A stretch of DNA of 64,000 nucleotides from Eoetvoesia sp035555955 (GTDB taxonomy: Bacteria > Pseudomonadota > Gammaproteobacteria > Burkholderiales > Burkholderiaceae_B). The DNA lies in NCBI RefSeq assembly GCF_035555955.1, contig NZ_DATMGA010000011.1:116378-180377 (forward strand), written 5' to 3'. Shown here in pieces: positions 53,427 through 61,762 of this stretch; the stretch's first letter is position 1; every line of letters begins with the position of its first letter. The translations under genes were made by a program, and so were the position numbers. The notes under the pieces were generated by a model. That model searched no databases. It saw only the letters and a list, made by a program, of their open reading frames with translations, and had not been told where the DNA came from.

Positions 53427-55328
53427 TTATCGGGCGGCGGCGAAAAGCAGGCAATCGTCCTGGCTGTCCGTGGCGCCATACATGCGATCCACGGCGGCGG
53501 CGCGCGTCTTCAACACGCCGCGCTGGTTGATGTGGCCCTTGTCGGTGATTTCGCCATCGTCCAGGCTGGGCGGCCTATCCAGCACCAGGGCGCGGGCAAT
53601 GCAGGTGCTGCTGGCGGGGAACATGGCGTTGTAGCGCTGCACGCCTTCGCGGATCGCCGCCAGCACTTGGGGGTCGCGGGCGATTCTTGCAGGTTCCGAC
53701 TCGGCCAGCCCGGGAAATGCCTTGCGCACCTGGGCCAGGTTGAGGAACAGCAGGGCGCCCAGTTCGAGCTGGTTCGGTGCAGCCAGCACGACGTCGGCGG
53801 CCAAGGGGTGCAGAGCCTCCAGGAGATGCTCGCGCACAGTGGCCACCGAGACCCAGGTGCCAGTGGAGAGCTTGAAGTTTTCCGACAGGCGGCCGGCGTA
53901 CAGCAGGCCGTGCTCGGGCTGTTCGTCGTTGATGAAGACGACGGCGTCGCCGGTGATCAGGAAGCCTTCTTCATCGAACGATGCCTGGTTGGCTTGAGGA
54001 TCCCGGTAATAGCCCGGCGTGATGTTGTCGCCGCGAAAACGGATTTCGTAGCGGTTTTCGCCTGGGATGAGCTTGGCCTCGACCCCGGGGCCAGGCAGTC
54101 CCAGCGTGCCCAGCGATTGCGAGGGCCACCAGCCCAGTGTGGCGGGCATGGTGGTTTCGGTCGATCCCAGCGACGAGGTGACGGGAATCCGCTGCCCCGT
54201 CGCCTGGACGCTGAGCTGCTCCAGCTTGAGCAGGGTGGTGGGCAGCAGCGCGGCGCCGCCGTAGATGATGACCTGCAGGTTGGGAAAGACCGCGGCGGCG
54301 ATGGAAGGATCTTCTTCCATGCAGGCCACCAGCATGTCCAGCCCGCGCGGCACGTTGATCATGACGTTGGGGCGGACTTCACGCAAGTGGCGGATGCTGC
54401 GCTCGATAAGCTTGGGCACGGGCTTGCCGTCGTCGATGTACAAGGTGCCGCCGTGGCGCAGCACCATGCTGAAGCTGCCGTGCGTGCCGGCGGTGTGGTT
54501 CCATGGCAGCCAGTCGAGCATGGTCAATGGCTCGTCGGCCAGGAAGGGCCATACCTGATCCCACAATACGCCCGAGGTCAGGATATTGCGCTGTGTCATG
54601 ACGACGGCCTTGGGCGCGCCGGTGGAGCCGGAGGTGAGCAGCAGCCGGGCGGTGGCGTCCGGCGTCACCCGGGCATAGGCTTGCTCGACCTCGATGCCGG
54701 CGGGCGTGCCGAGCGCTTCGTCGAAGCAGACGTCGACCAGGGTGTGGCTTGGGGCGTCGCTGAGGATCACAGCGTTGCATAGCGGCCTGGCGACCTCGAG
54801 CGCCTTGCCGTAGCGCTTGGCATCGGCGGCATAGATGATGGCGGGCTGGAACCGCTGGACAAGGTCGCGGATCTTGGCGCAGGTTTCCGACATCAGGCTG
54901 TAGGCGGCTGAAAGCGGCATGACGGGAATGCCGATCTGCATGGCGGCCAGTTGCAGCAGCGCGTGGTTGATGCCGTTTTCGCTGAGCACGAAGATGGGGC
55001 GGTCGTCGGGCACGCTGCGGTCGAGCAGCCACTGGGACAAGGCGTCGACGCTGGCGCGAGCCTGGGCGTAGCTGATGCGCCGCCAGCCTTCGCCCTCGGG
55101 CTCGGCCAGGAATGTCTGTTGCGGGCGCTCTTGCGCGTGCCTGCGCAGGTAGTCGCACAACTGCCGCACGGGCAGGGGGTGCAGGGGTTGTTTGTTGGTC
55201 AGCAGGATGGATCCATCGCTTCGGGTTTCCAGCGCGATTTCAACGGGGGCGAAGCGCACGGGCCGGAATGGCGCATCGGGGCGCTGCGCGTTGATGTCGG
55301 CGGCGAGGTCGTGATGGCTGGTGCTCAT
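53427..55328 (-). CDS. acyl-CoA ligase, feruloyl-CoA synthase-like
   Basis: The 633-residue AMP-forming ligase has the phosphate-binding TSGSTGAPKAVVMTQ motif (about 232-246), GSTETTMPA and the GYYRDPQANQASFDEEGFL-GD sequence. The N-terminal extension and the length match feruloyl-CoA synthases, which activate hydroxycinnamates. The usual C-terminal lysine domain is altered (DGEITDKGHINQRGVL), as in that family. It could activate an aromatic or a ring-opened acid. It is 52 bases after an MDR gene on the same strand. Confidence 0.88.
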   Translation of the reverse strand: MSTSHHDLAADINAQRPDAPFRPVRFAPVEIALETRSDGSILLTNKQPLHPLPVRQLCDYLRRHAQERPQQTFLAEPEGEGWRRISYAQARASVDALSQWLLDRSVPDDRPIFVLSENGINHALLQLAAMQIGIPVMPLSAAYSLMSETCAKIRDLVQRFQPAIIYAADAKRYGKALEVARPLCNAVILSDAPSHTLVDVCFDEALGTPAGIEVEQAYARVTPDATARLLLTSGSTGAPKAVVMTQRNILTSGVLWDQVWPFLADEPLTMLDWLPWNHTAGTHGSFSMVLRHGGTLYIDDGKPVPKLIERSIRHLREVRPNVMINVPRGLDMLVACMEEDPSIAAAVFPNLQVIIYGGAALLPTTLLKLEQLSVQATGQRIPVTSSLGSTETTMPATLGWWPSQSLGTLGLPGPGVEAKLIPGENRYEIRFRGDNITPGYYRDPQANQASFDEEGFLITGDAVVFINDEQPEHGLLYAGRLSENFKLSTGTWVSVATVREHLLEALHPLAADVVLAAPNQLELGALLFLNLAQVRKAFPGLAESEPARIARDPQVLAAIREGVQRYNAMFPASSTCIARALVLDRPPSLDDGEITDKGHINQRGVLKTRAAAVDRMYGATDSQDDCLLFAAAR

Positions 55329-55380
55329 GGGTGTCTCAACTGTTTTTATGTCGTACGGGCTTTATGGGTTTGCGAGTGGA

Positions 55381-56391
55381 TCAGGCAAAGCCCAGCAGTA
55401 TCTTGGTGCCGCGGGGCGCTGTGGAAAACCGCTCCCAGGCCTGGCCGAAATTCTCGGCGGGGATGATTTCGCTGGGCAGGGGGCTTAGCGCGCCCAGACT
55501 CATGATGTCGAACATGGCCGACAGTTGCCGGGTAAAGGTTTCGGTTTCGTGGATGAGCAGCCCGCCGCAGTAAACCCCGACAATGGCCGCGCCCTTGAGC
55601 AGCAGAAGATTGGTCGGGATGCGGGGGATCTCGCCGGCGGCGAAGCCTATGACCAGCAGGCGCCCGCGCCACGCCAGGTTGCGCACCGCGGCTTCCGTGT
55701 AGCGGTCGCCGACCGGATCGACGACGACATCCGCGCCCCGCTTGCCCAGCGCCGCGCGCAGGCCGTCCTTCAGATCCGCCTGCCCGGCATGCGTGCGTGC
55801 GCCGCTGTCCAGGTGAACGATATCGAAGCTGCCGTCCTGCCGGCGTTCGGCGGTGAACACATCGGCCTTGAGGTGCCGGGCGATTTGCACACTGGCTTTT
55901 CCCACGGCGCCGCTGGCGCCAAGGATCAGGACGCGCTCGCCGGGCGCCAGGCGGGCGCGGTCGACCAGGCCGTGATAGGCCGTCAGGTGCGAATTGATGG
56001 ATCCCACGGCATCGGCCAGTTCGACATTGGCGGGCACGGCCACCAGCCGATGGGCGGGGGCGACGAGCTGGGTGGCCCAGCCGCCGGCCACGCCGCTGGA
56101 GACGATTTTGTCTCCGGGCTGGAAGGCGGTGACGCCGGCACCGACGCTGCGCACGATGCCGGCGGCGTCCAGGCCGGGTACGCAGGGTAGTGGCGGCTTG
56201 TCCTGATAGCGTCCCTGGACGAGCAGATGGTCGGTGAAGTTGAAGGCGGCGCAGTGGATGTCGATGAGGACTTCGCCGGGGCCGGGCAGGCCGGCGGCGC
56301 CGCGTGTTTCGCAGCGCATGTCCGGCGGACTGCCGTATTCGTGGCACACCAGGGCGTAGCCGGCGCGGGTCTGGAACGGTTCTGCGTTCAT
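55381..56391 (-). CDS. MDR-family NADPH:quinone oxidoreductase-like enzyme
   Basis: The 336-residue protein has the GroES-like N-domain and a Rossmann domain with LILGASGAVGKASVQIARHL (about 154-173). Zinc ligands are not kept, so it belongs to the quinone oxidoreductase or enoyl reductase-like side of the family. It may reduce an enoyl or quinone intermediate of the pathway. It lies between a binding protein gene and the ligase gene in the same run. Confidence 0.88.
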   Translation of the reverse strand: MNAEPFQTRAGYALVCHEYGSPPDMRCETRGAAGLPGPGEVLIDIHCAAFNFTDHLLVQGRYQDKPPLPCVPGLDAAGIVRSVGAGVTAFQPGDKIVSSGVAGGWATQLVAPAHRLVAVPANVELADAVGSINSHLTAYHGLVDRARLAPGERVLILGASGAVGKASVQIARHLKADVFTAERRQDGSFDIVHLDSGARTHAGQADLKDGLRAALGKRGADVVVDPVGDRYTEAAVRNLAWRGRLLVIGFAAGEIPRIPTNLLLLKGAAIVGVYCGGLLIHETETFTRQLSAMFDIMSLGALSPLPSEIIPAENFGQAWERFSTAPRGTKILLGFA

Positions 56392-56553
56392 CTTTCGTGT
56401 TTCTTCATGATGGTTTGCGGTTTGGCTGCATCAGCTGTCGGGCGCCAGTGCCCAGCACGGCCGGGCAGTCCGCCGGACATGCGCCGGCCGGGTCTTCGCC
56501 GCCTGCCTGGGCAAAGGCGAGAACCCGGGCCGGGCGCGGTATGGGGCAAAGGC

Positions 56554-57699
56554 TTATTTGGCCAGGGCCCAGGCGCCGTTCTTGACGGTGATGAGCTCTA
56601 CGCCGCGTTCGTCGAAGCCGCTGTGATCGGCGGGCGTCATGTTGTAGATGCCCTGGGTGCCGGGCAGGTCCTTGATGTTTTCCAGCGCGTCGCGCAGCGC
56701 TTCGCGGAACTGCACCGTGCCGGGCTTGGTGGTCTTGAGCGCAACGGGCACAGCGCGCTCAAGCAGCAGGCCGGCATCGTACATATTGCCGCCGAAGGTG
56801 GCGGGCTCGGCGCCGTTCAGCTTTTTATAGTCGGCGATGTATTTAAGCGCCACCTTTTTGGCTGGGTTGCTGTCGGGGATCTCGTTGGGAACCAGCATGA
56901 CGCTGCCGCCCAGGACGGTGCCTTCGACTTTCTTGCCGCCCAGCTTGATGAACTCGTTCAATGCGGCGCCATGGGTTTGGTAGATGGTGCCCTTGTAGTT
57001 CATGTCGACCAGGGTGGCTTCCGGCAGAACGGCCGGACCGCCGGGGGCTGCGACCAGCACGGCGTCGGGCTTGGCGCTGATGATGCGCAGCGCCTGGCCC
57101 GTGACCGAGGTGTCGGGACGCTTGAAGCGTTCATTGGCGACGATCTTGATGTCGGTCTTGGCCAGAAGGTCGGTCATGACCTTGTGCCAGGTCTCGCCGA
57201 AAGTGTCCCCCGTGCCGATGAAGCCCAGGGTCTTCACGTTGTGCGCGACCATGTGCTTGATCAGGGCATTGGCCACCAGGCCGTCGTTCTGTGTGGTCTT
57301 GAAGACCCAGCGGCGTTTGTCGTCCATGGGCAGCACGATGGCGATGGTGCCGACCGGCGCCAGCATGGGTATCTTGGCTTGCGAGACGAAGTCCAGCGCC
57401 GCCATGGCATTGGGCGAGCTCGATGGTCCGATGATGGCATCGACCTTGTCTTCGGTGATGAGTTTTTTCAGCACCGTGACGGTAGTGGTGGGGTCGCTGC
57501 CGTCGTCGAAGGCAATGTATTCGACCTTCTGATCGCCGAAATGGGTGGGCAGCAGCGGGATGGTGTTCTTTTGGGGAATGCCGATAAGGGCGACCGGCCC
57601 CGTGTTGGAGGTGATGATGCCGATCTTGATCTGGGCATGCGCCGCGGCCGTCATGGCCAGGCCGGCCAATAGCGTGGGCAACAGGTATCTGTATTTCAT
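56554..57699 (-). CDS. periplasmic solute-binding protein, Liv type (paralogue of 10276 gene)
   Basis: The 381-residue protein has a signal peptide (LLPTLLAGLAMTAAAHA-QIK) and the Liv fold: IKIGIITSNTGPVALIG, DDGSDPTTTVTVLKKLI, DAIIGPSSSP. It is plainly related to the protein at 10276-11445 and has no permease or ATPase near. As part of a catabolic run it probably binds an aromatic or heterocyclic acid and uses permeases coded elsewhere. Confidence 0.9.
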   Translation of the reverse strand: MKYRYLLPTLLAGLAMTAAAHAQIKIGIITSNTGPVALIGIPQKNTIPLLPTHFGDQKVEYIAFDDGSDPTTTVTVLKKLITEDKVDAIIGPSSSPNAMAALDFVSQAKIPMLAPVGTIAIVLPMDDKRRWVFKTTQNDGLVANALIKHMVAHNVKTLGFIGTGDTFGETWHKVMTDLLAKTDIKIVANERFKRPDTSVTGQALRIISAKPDAVLVAAPGGPAVLPEATLVDMNYKGTIYQTHGAALNEFIKLGGKKVEGTVLGGSVMLVPNEIPDSNPAKKVALKYIADYKKLNGAEPATFGGNMYDAGLLLERAVPVALKTTKPGTVQFREALRDALENIKDLPGTQGIYNMTPADHSGFDERGVELITVKNGAWALAK

Positions 57700-57788
57700 G
57701 AGTGTCTCCGATTATTGTCGTGGTGTGGAAAGTTGCGGTAAGCGTGCGGCAGGAAAAACGGGGTATTGCGGGAACGGGCGCCGGCGCG

Positions 57789-58319
57789 TCAGCGTCCGGA
57801 GTCGTAGTGCGCGGCGGTGGCGTACGAGCCCTGCCAGTACACCAAAGGAAGCCCTTCGCGATGCTCGAAGTTTTCCACCGTGCCCAGGATGATGTCATGG
57901 TCGCCGGCGGGGATGGCGCCGTGCAGGGCGCATTCAAAAGTGGCCAGAGCATCGTCCAGCACGGGAAGCCCTGATTGGGTTTCGCGATAGCCGATGCCCG
58001 CGAAGCGAGTTTCGACGGGGCCGGTCATTTGCTGGGCGATGTGGCGCTGATCCCTGGCCAGGATGTTGACCACGAAGCGCAGGGACTGGCTGACCCGGGC
58101 ATGGGCCAGCGACCCCCTTATGACGTTCCAGCTGATCATCGGCGGCTCCATGGACACGCTGGCGAATGAATTGATGGTGAGCCCATAGGGGGCGCCTTGC
58201 TCGTCCAGCAGCGTGATGACGGCAATGCCGGTGGGAAAGCGTCCGAAGGCGTGGCGCAGCTCGGGCTTGGGCTGCGCGGGCGCGGCGTGGCGGGTATTGG
58301 CGTGGATCATGATGGTCAC
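57789..58319 (-). CDS. flavin reductase
   Basis: The 176-residue protein is an HpaC-like flavin reductase: HAFGRFPTGIAVITLLDE, FASVSMEPPMISWNV and FVVNILARDQRHIAQQM. It lies 57 bases after an acyl-CoA-dehydrogenase-like gene, so it should make reduced flavin for that protein as a two-component monooxygenase. A start three codons later is also possible. Confidence 0.9.
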   Translation of the reverse strand: MTIMIHANTRHAAPAQPKPELRHAFGRFPTGIAVITLLDEQGAPYGLTINSFASVSMEPPMISWNVIRGSLAHARVSQSLRFVVNILARDQRHIAQQMTGPVETRFAGIGYRETQSGLPVLDDALATFECALHGAIPAGDHDIILGTVENFEHREGLPLVYWQGSYATAAHYDSGR

Positions 58320-58376
58320 CTTGGCTTGGCGCCCGTCAACACGTATCGAGGATGTCGCGTTGGGGCTGTGGCGCGT

Positions 58377-59636
58377 TTATTCGTCGCGTTCGCCTTCGTT
58401 GTAAAGCAGGCCGTAGCCCAGGCGGTCGACGCAGATTTCCGAAGTCCAGGGCAGCATCAGCGCGCCGCAGCGGCTGTCGCGATACATGCGCTCGAGCGGG
58501 AACGTCTTGAGCATGGCCTGGCCGCCGCAGACGCGAACCGCTTCGGCGCAGATCTCGGCGCAGTATTCCATGATGGTGTATTGGCAGGCGTAGGCGCGCA
58601 TGCGTTCGGCGCGCGTCGGATTGCGCTTGAATTCGGACGTGACGCGATGGAACAGCGCCCAGGCCTGTTGCAGCTTGATGTACATTTCGGCGATGCCGAA
58701 CTGCTTGGTCGGGTACATGCGGCGCTTGACGTTGACGCCGGCCACTTCGCCGCGCAGGTAGGCCACGGCGAAATCGTAGGCGGCCTGGGCCACGCCTATG
58801 TAGCAGGGGGTAAGCGTCATGAACATGTGCGGGTACTGGGCTGCCGCCTTGATATACAGGCCGCGCGGCATGAGCTGGGCCGTGTCGGGAACGAACACGT
58901 CCTTGAAGATCAGCGTGCGCGAAACGGTGCCGCGCATGCCCAGCGGATCCCAGTCGCCCACGACCGACACGCCCGGCGCGTCGGCCGGCACGGCCATGAA
59001 CATGGTGTCGGCCAGGCTGGGGCTGGGCACGTCCTCGGTGCAAAGCACGCCGTAATAGTCGGCATGGCCGGACAGCGAGGCGAAGATCTTCTTGCCGTTG
59101 ATGACCCAGCCGTCGTCCTTGCGGGAAGTGATGGTGCCGAACGGATGCCTGCCGGCGGCGGCGCCGCTGCCTTCGGAGAAGGGCTGGGAGTAGATTTTGC
59201 CGTCCAGCATATTGGCATAGTGGATGGCGCGGTTGCGCTCGTGCGAAGCGCGCTGCTCGTCGGTCAGGTCCATGTCGTCGACCATGCCGGACGTCCACAG
59301 CGAGTTCGCATTGTGCATGTTGAAGGTGTTGGCGGTGGAACCGCAGTAGTAGGCAATGCGCGAGGCCACCAGGGTGTAGGTGCGGTAGTCCGCGCCGATG
59401 CCGCCCAGGCGCTTGGGCACGCACAAGCCCAGGAAGCCCATTTCCTTCAGGTCGTTGTAGTTGTCGGTGGGGAAGCTGGCTTCGCGGTCGTGCTTGAAGG
59501 CGCGCTCGGCCCAGACCACGCCGTACTCGTCGACCTTGGCGAGCAGCTCTTTTTGCAGATCGGTCAGGGCCGCGCCGTCGAACATGGTGTTGGCGTCGGC
59601 GGACTGGGAATAATGTTTGAGGTAACTGCTGTCCAT
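58377..59636 (-). CDS. acyl-CoA-dehydrogenase-like flavoprotein, probable flavin monooxygenase
   Basis: The 419-residue protein has the full acyl-CoA dehydrogenase fold, including FEEGSG-like middle regions (SQPFSEGSG, GKKIFAS) and a C-terminal RMYRDSRCGALMLPWTSEI. At the place of the catalytic Glu of many dehydrogenases (EGTxEIQ) it has LPWTSEI, with Pro396. This and the adjacent flavin reductase suggest an FMNH2-dependent monooxygenase of the HpaH/DszC type, not a dehydrogenase. It may hydroxylate a heterocycle before the NicX-like step. A true dehydrogenase using another base is possible. Confidence 0.8.
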   Translation of the reverse strand: MDSSYLKHYSQSADANTMFDGAALTDLQKELLAKVDEYGVVWAERAFKHDREASFPTDNYNDLKEMGFLGLCVPKRLGGIGADYRTYTLVASRIAYYCGSTANTFNMHNANSLWTSGMVDDMDLTDEQRASHERNRAIHYANMLDGKIYSQPFSEGSGAAAGRHPFGTITSRKDDGWVINGKKIFASLSGHADYYGVLCTEDVPSPSLADTMFMAVPADAPGVSVVGDWDPLGMRGTVSRTLIFKDVFVPDTAQLMPRGLYIKAAAQYPHMFMTLTPCYIGVAQAAYDFAVAYLRGEVAGVNVKRRMYPTKQFGIAEMYIKLQQAWALFHRVTSEFKRNPTRAERMRAYACQYTIMEYCAEICAEAVRVCGGQAMLKTFPLERMYRDSRCGALMLPWTSEICVDRLGYGLLYNEGERDE

Positions 59637-59675
59637 GCTGGTTCTTGTCCTGAGGGGTGATGCTGGCCTTGCGGA

Positions 59676-59699
59676 TTAGGGACTGTTGACAGGTCCTAG
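59676..59699. repeat. degraded copy of the 24-bp palindrome
   Basis: The sequence matches 20 of 24 bases of the perfect palindrome at 29758-29781 and again covers a TAG stop codon, this time of the alpha/beta hydrolase gene on the minus strand. Confidence 0.55.
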
Positions 59700-60472
59700 C
59701 GCAGTGCCGACAGAAAATTCTCGATGGCCTGGTTGTATAGCTCGGGCGCTTCCAGGTTGGCCATGTGCTGCAGGCCGGGAAACTCGTGGTATTGCGCATT
59801 GGGGATCTGTTCCGCCATGCGCCTCATGCCCTTGGGCGGAGCCTGGTTGTCCAGCTCGCCGGCCAACAGCAGCGTGGGCACGGCAATCTTTGCCAGATCG
59901 GCCTTGCGGTTGAAGGTGACCAGCAGCTGCATGGCGGTCAAGTAGTCCTGCGTCGTGATGTCGCGCGCGGCCACATTGGCCAGTTCGCGCATGCTTGCCG
60001 GGGTATCGGGCCCCATGAAGGCCGCCAGCAGAGTAGGCGCGGCTTCGGCAAAATTGGCGAACGGTTCCATGGCTTCGTGGCGCTGGCGGATGAACTCTTC
60101 CTTCCATTGGGGATCCGCGCTGCCGAAGGCGCCGCTGGTCGATGACAGGATCAGGCTGGCGACACGTTGTGGATGACAATGGTAGAACTCCTGCGCCACC
60201 ATGCCGCCCATTGAGTGGCCGAGTATGTGCGCCTTGTCGATGCCCATGGCCTGCATCATGGATTCCAGGGCGTCGGCCAGTGCTTTCCAGCTTTGCTGCT
60301 TTAGTGCGGGCGAAGGGAAGAATCCGGGTTGTGTCCAGGCCACGGCCAGGCGCGAGCGGCCGAAATGGTTGATCTGGGGCAGCCAGATTTCAGCCGTCGA
60401 GCCCATGCCGTGCAGCAGGATCAGGGGAGTGCCGCCGCTGCCGCTGGCCAGCCAGGAAGGAGTGCCGTTCAT
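59696..60472 (-). CDS. alpha/beta hydrolase, NicD-like candidate
   Basis: The 258-residue hydrolase has the nucleophile Ser87 in GHSMGG, the acid Asp208 in AGELDN and His236 in GLQHMAN, and an oxyanion-hole LLHGMG at about 20. It overlaps the NicX-like gene by four bases. In nicotinate degradation N-formylmaleamate made by NicX is hydrolysed by the alpha/beta hydrolase NicD, so that role is likely here. Family sequence alone would also fit an enol-lactonase or ester hydrolase. Confidence 0.85.
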   Translation of the reverse strand: MNGTPSWLASGSGGTPLILLHGMGSTAEIWLPQINHFGRSRLAVAWTQPGFFPSPALKQQSWKALADALESMMQAMGIDKAHILGHSMGGMVAQEFYHCHPQRVASLILSSTSGAFGSADPQWKEEFIRQRHEAMEPFANFAEAAPTLLAAFMGPDTPASMRELANVAARDITTQDYLTAMQLLVTFNRKADLAKIAVPTLLLAGELDNQAPPKGMRRMAEQIPNAQYHEFPGLQHMANLEAPELYNQAIENFLSALR

Positions 60473-61506
60473 TCGAATACCTCGCAGAGTTTGCCGTTGT
60501 CGACGATGGTGGTGCCGTCCAGCTGCACGGTGCAATGGCGCAGAGGAAGGTCGAAGTGCCCCAGGGTATGTCGGCCGGCCATGTCGTTGGCGCCGGTGGA
60601 GTACAAGAAGTTGCCAGCGAAGGCCCGCAGCTCGGTGCCGTTGGTTTCGGTCTTGTCGAACATCTGCAAGGCGTCCCAGCGGGCCTGCGGGTTCATGCCC
60701 CAGCCCACATGGCTGACCGCGTAGGCGTTGCGGTCCTGCCAGGCTTCCATATAGCTGCGCATGAGTTCGGCATCGAGGCTTTTTCCCTCGATGCGGGTGA
60801 CGTAGTCGTTTTCGATATGCAGCGTGACCGGGTTTTCCAGATAGCGCTTGAATGTGAGGTTGACGTCGCCAGTATCGAGCACGAGGGTGCCGTTTACCGC
60901 GTCGGCCTTGGGAAAGGCCAGGCACAGGCCGCCGGGCCAGTGCTGGACCAGGCCGGGGCGGTCGGCGCCGCCCCATACGCCGCCGACGCGGGCGCCAGCC
61001 AGGGCGATTTCAAGCCGGGTGCCGGCCGCCGACGTCACGGTCATGGTCTTTGCCTTGGCCAGCATGCGCACGCCGTTCTTGACCTTGGCGGTCAGATCCA
61101 GGTCGGTCGTGAGGCGGTCGAGGATTTCGGGGTGTTCGTTGCTGACCATGATGACGCGCGCGCCCGACTCCAGGATTTGCGGCAGCTCGGGCGCGTGCAG
61201 CAGCCCTTCGACGGTTAGGTCGACCACCAGGCCGGGGCCCGAGAGCGCCCGCAGCACGGGAGGCATGTGCTGCACGACATGCGAGGCTCCGGTGGAGCGC
61301 ACCGGAACGGGCGTGTCGGACGGCAGGGAGGGGACGATGATTTTTACGGGGATGGCGCCCATGCGGGCGAGCGCCAGTTCGGCCAGCTCGACATTGATGG
61401 CGCGGCTTTCCGTTTCGGCCAGGATGCGCACGACCTCGCCCGGCTGGACCTTGCACTTGCGAAAGGTCGCTTCGAATGCCCGCAGCCATTTTTCCTGCAC
61501 TTTCAT
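60469..61506 (-). CDS. nicX: 2,5-dihydroxypyridine 5,6-dioxygenase-like (NicX family)
   Basis: The 345-residue protein follows NicX of Pseudomonas putida closely over its second half: WPGGLCLAFPKADAVNGTLVLD in shortened form (GTLVLDTGD), SHVGWGMNPQARW, RAFAGNFLYSTG and GHFDLPLRHC. The iron ligands read as H266, H317 and D319, which fit the known H265, H318 and D320. This fold resembles M29 aminopeptidases, but the H-x-D motif is the dioxygenase one. It should open a dihydroxypyridine ring between C5 and C6 to an N-formyl amide. It is the first gene of the long minus-strand run. Confidence 0.85.
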   Translation of the reverse strand: MKVQEKWLRAFEATFRKCKVQPGEVVRILAETESRAINVELAELALARMGAIPVKIIVPSLPSDTPVPVRSTGASHVVQHMPPVLRALSGPGLVVDLTVEGLLHAPELPQILESGARVIMVSNEHPEILDRLTTDLDLTAKVKNGVRMLAKAKTMTVTSAAGTRLEIALAGARVGGVWGGADRPGLVQHWPGGLCLAFPKADAVNGTLVLDTGDVNLTFKRYLENPVTLHIENDYVTRIEGKSLDAELMRSYMEAWQDRNAYAVSHVGWGMNPQARWDALQMFDKTETNGTELRAFAGNFLYSTGANDMAGRHTLGHFDLPLRHCTVQLDGTTIVDNGKLCEVFE

Positions 61507-61561
61507 TGTTTCTCCGCCAACCGCCGCCCGGCTGGATGCCGTGTGGCGCCGGGTTGATTAA

Positions 61562-61587
61562 TTAATAGACCAGCTGGTCGAATAATA
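61562..61587. promoter_or_regulatory. candidate TetR operator upstream of the NicX-like run
   Basis: A perfect 12-base palindrome GACCAGCTGGTC (61568-61579) has near-symmetric AT-rich arms ATTAAT and AATAAT. It is 55 bases before the nicX-like start. The shape is like RutR and other TetR sites (GACCAnnTGGTC), and a TetR gene ends this run. Confidence 0.55.
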
Positions 61588-61676
61588 TGAAAAGGTATTT
61601 TAAGCGTCAAGAAATTTTGCGGATTCAGGCGCGAACCGAGGGTAATCACTAGTGTTTTGCCTTGGATGCCCAAGGC

Positions 61677-61710
61677 AAAAAAAACCGCTCTCCAATGGTT
61701 TGGTGAGCGG
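61677..61710 (-). terminator. intrinsic terminator after the NCS1 transporter gene
   Basis: On the minus strand CCGCTC and GAGCGG, with further CCA/TGG pairing inside, form a stem followed by eight T. It is 52 bases past the transporter stop. A second hairpin with arms TTTTGCCTTGG and CCAAGGCAAAA (61655-61680) lies just beyond. Confidence 0.75.
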
Positions 61711-61762
61711 CAGGTATTTGGCATCGCGATGTTGAGGCGATGCCGCAGGTATGGCGTTGCGC

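Noticed and set aside
60469..61506. NicX-like protein read as an M29 aminopeptidase.
   Set aside because: The His-His-x-Asp ligand pattern and flanking sequence match NicX rather than peptidases.
61655..61680. Hairpin TTTTGCCTTGG/CCAAGGCAAAA as a separate terminator.
   Set aside because: There is no T-run after it on either strand; the adjacent stem at 61685-61710 with eight T is the better terminator.
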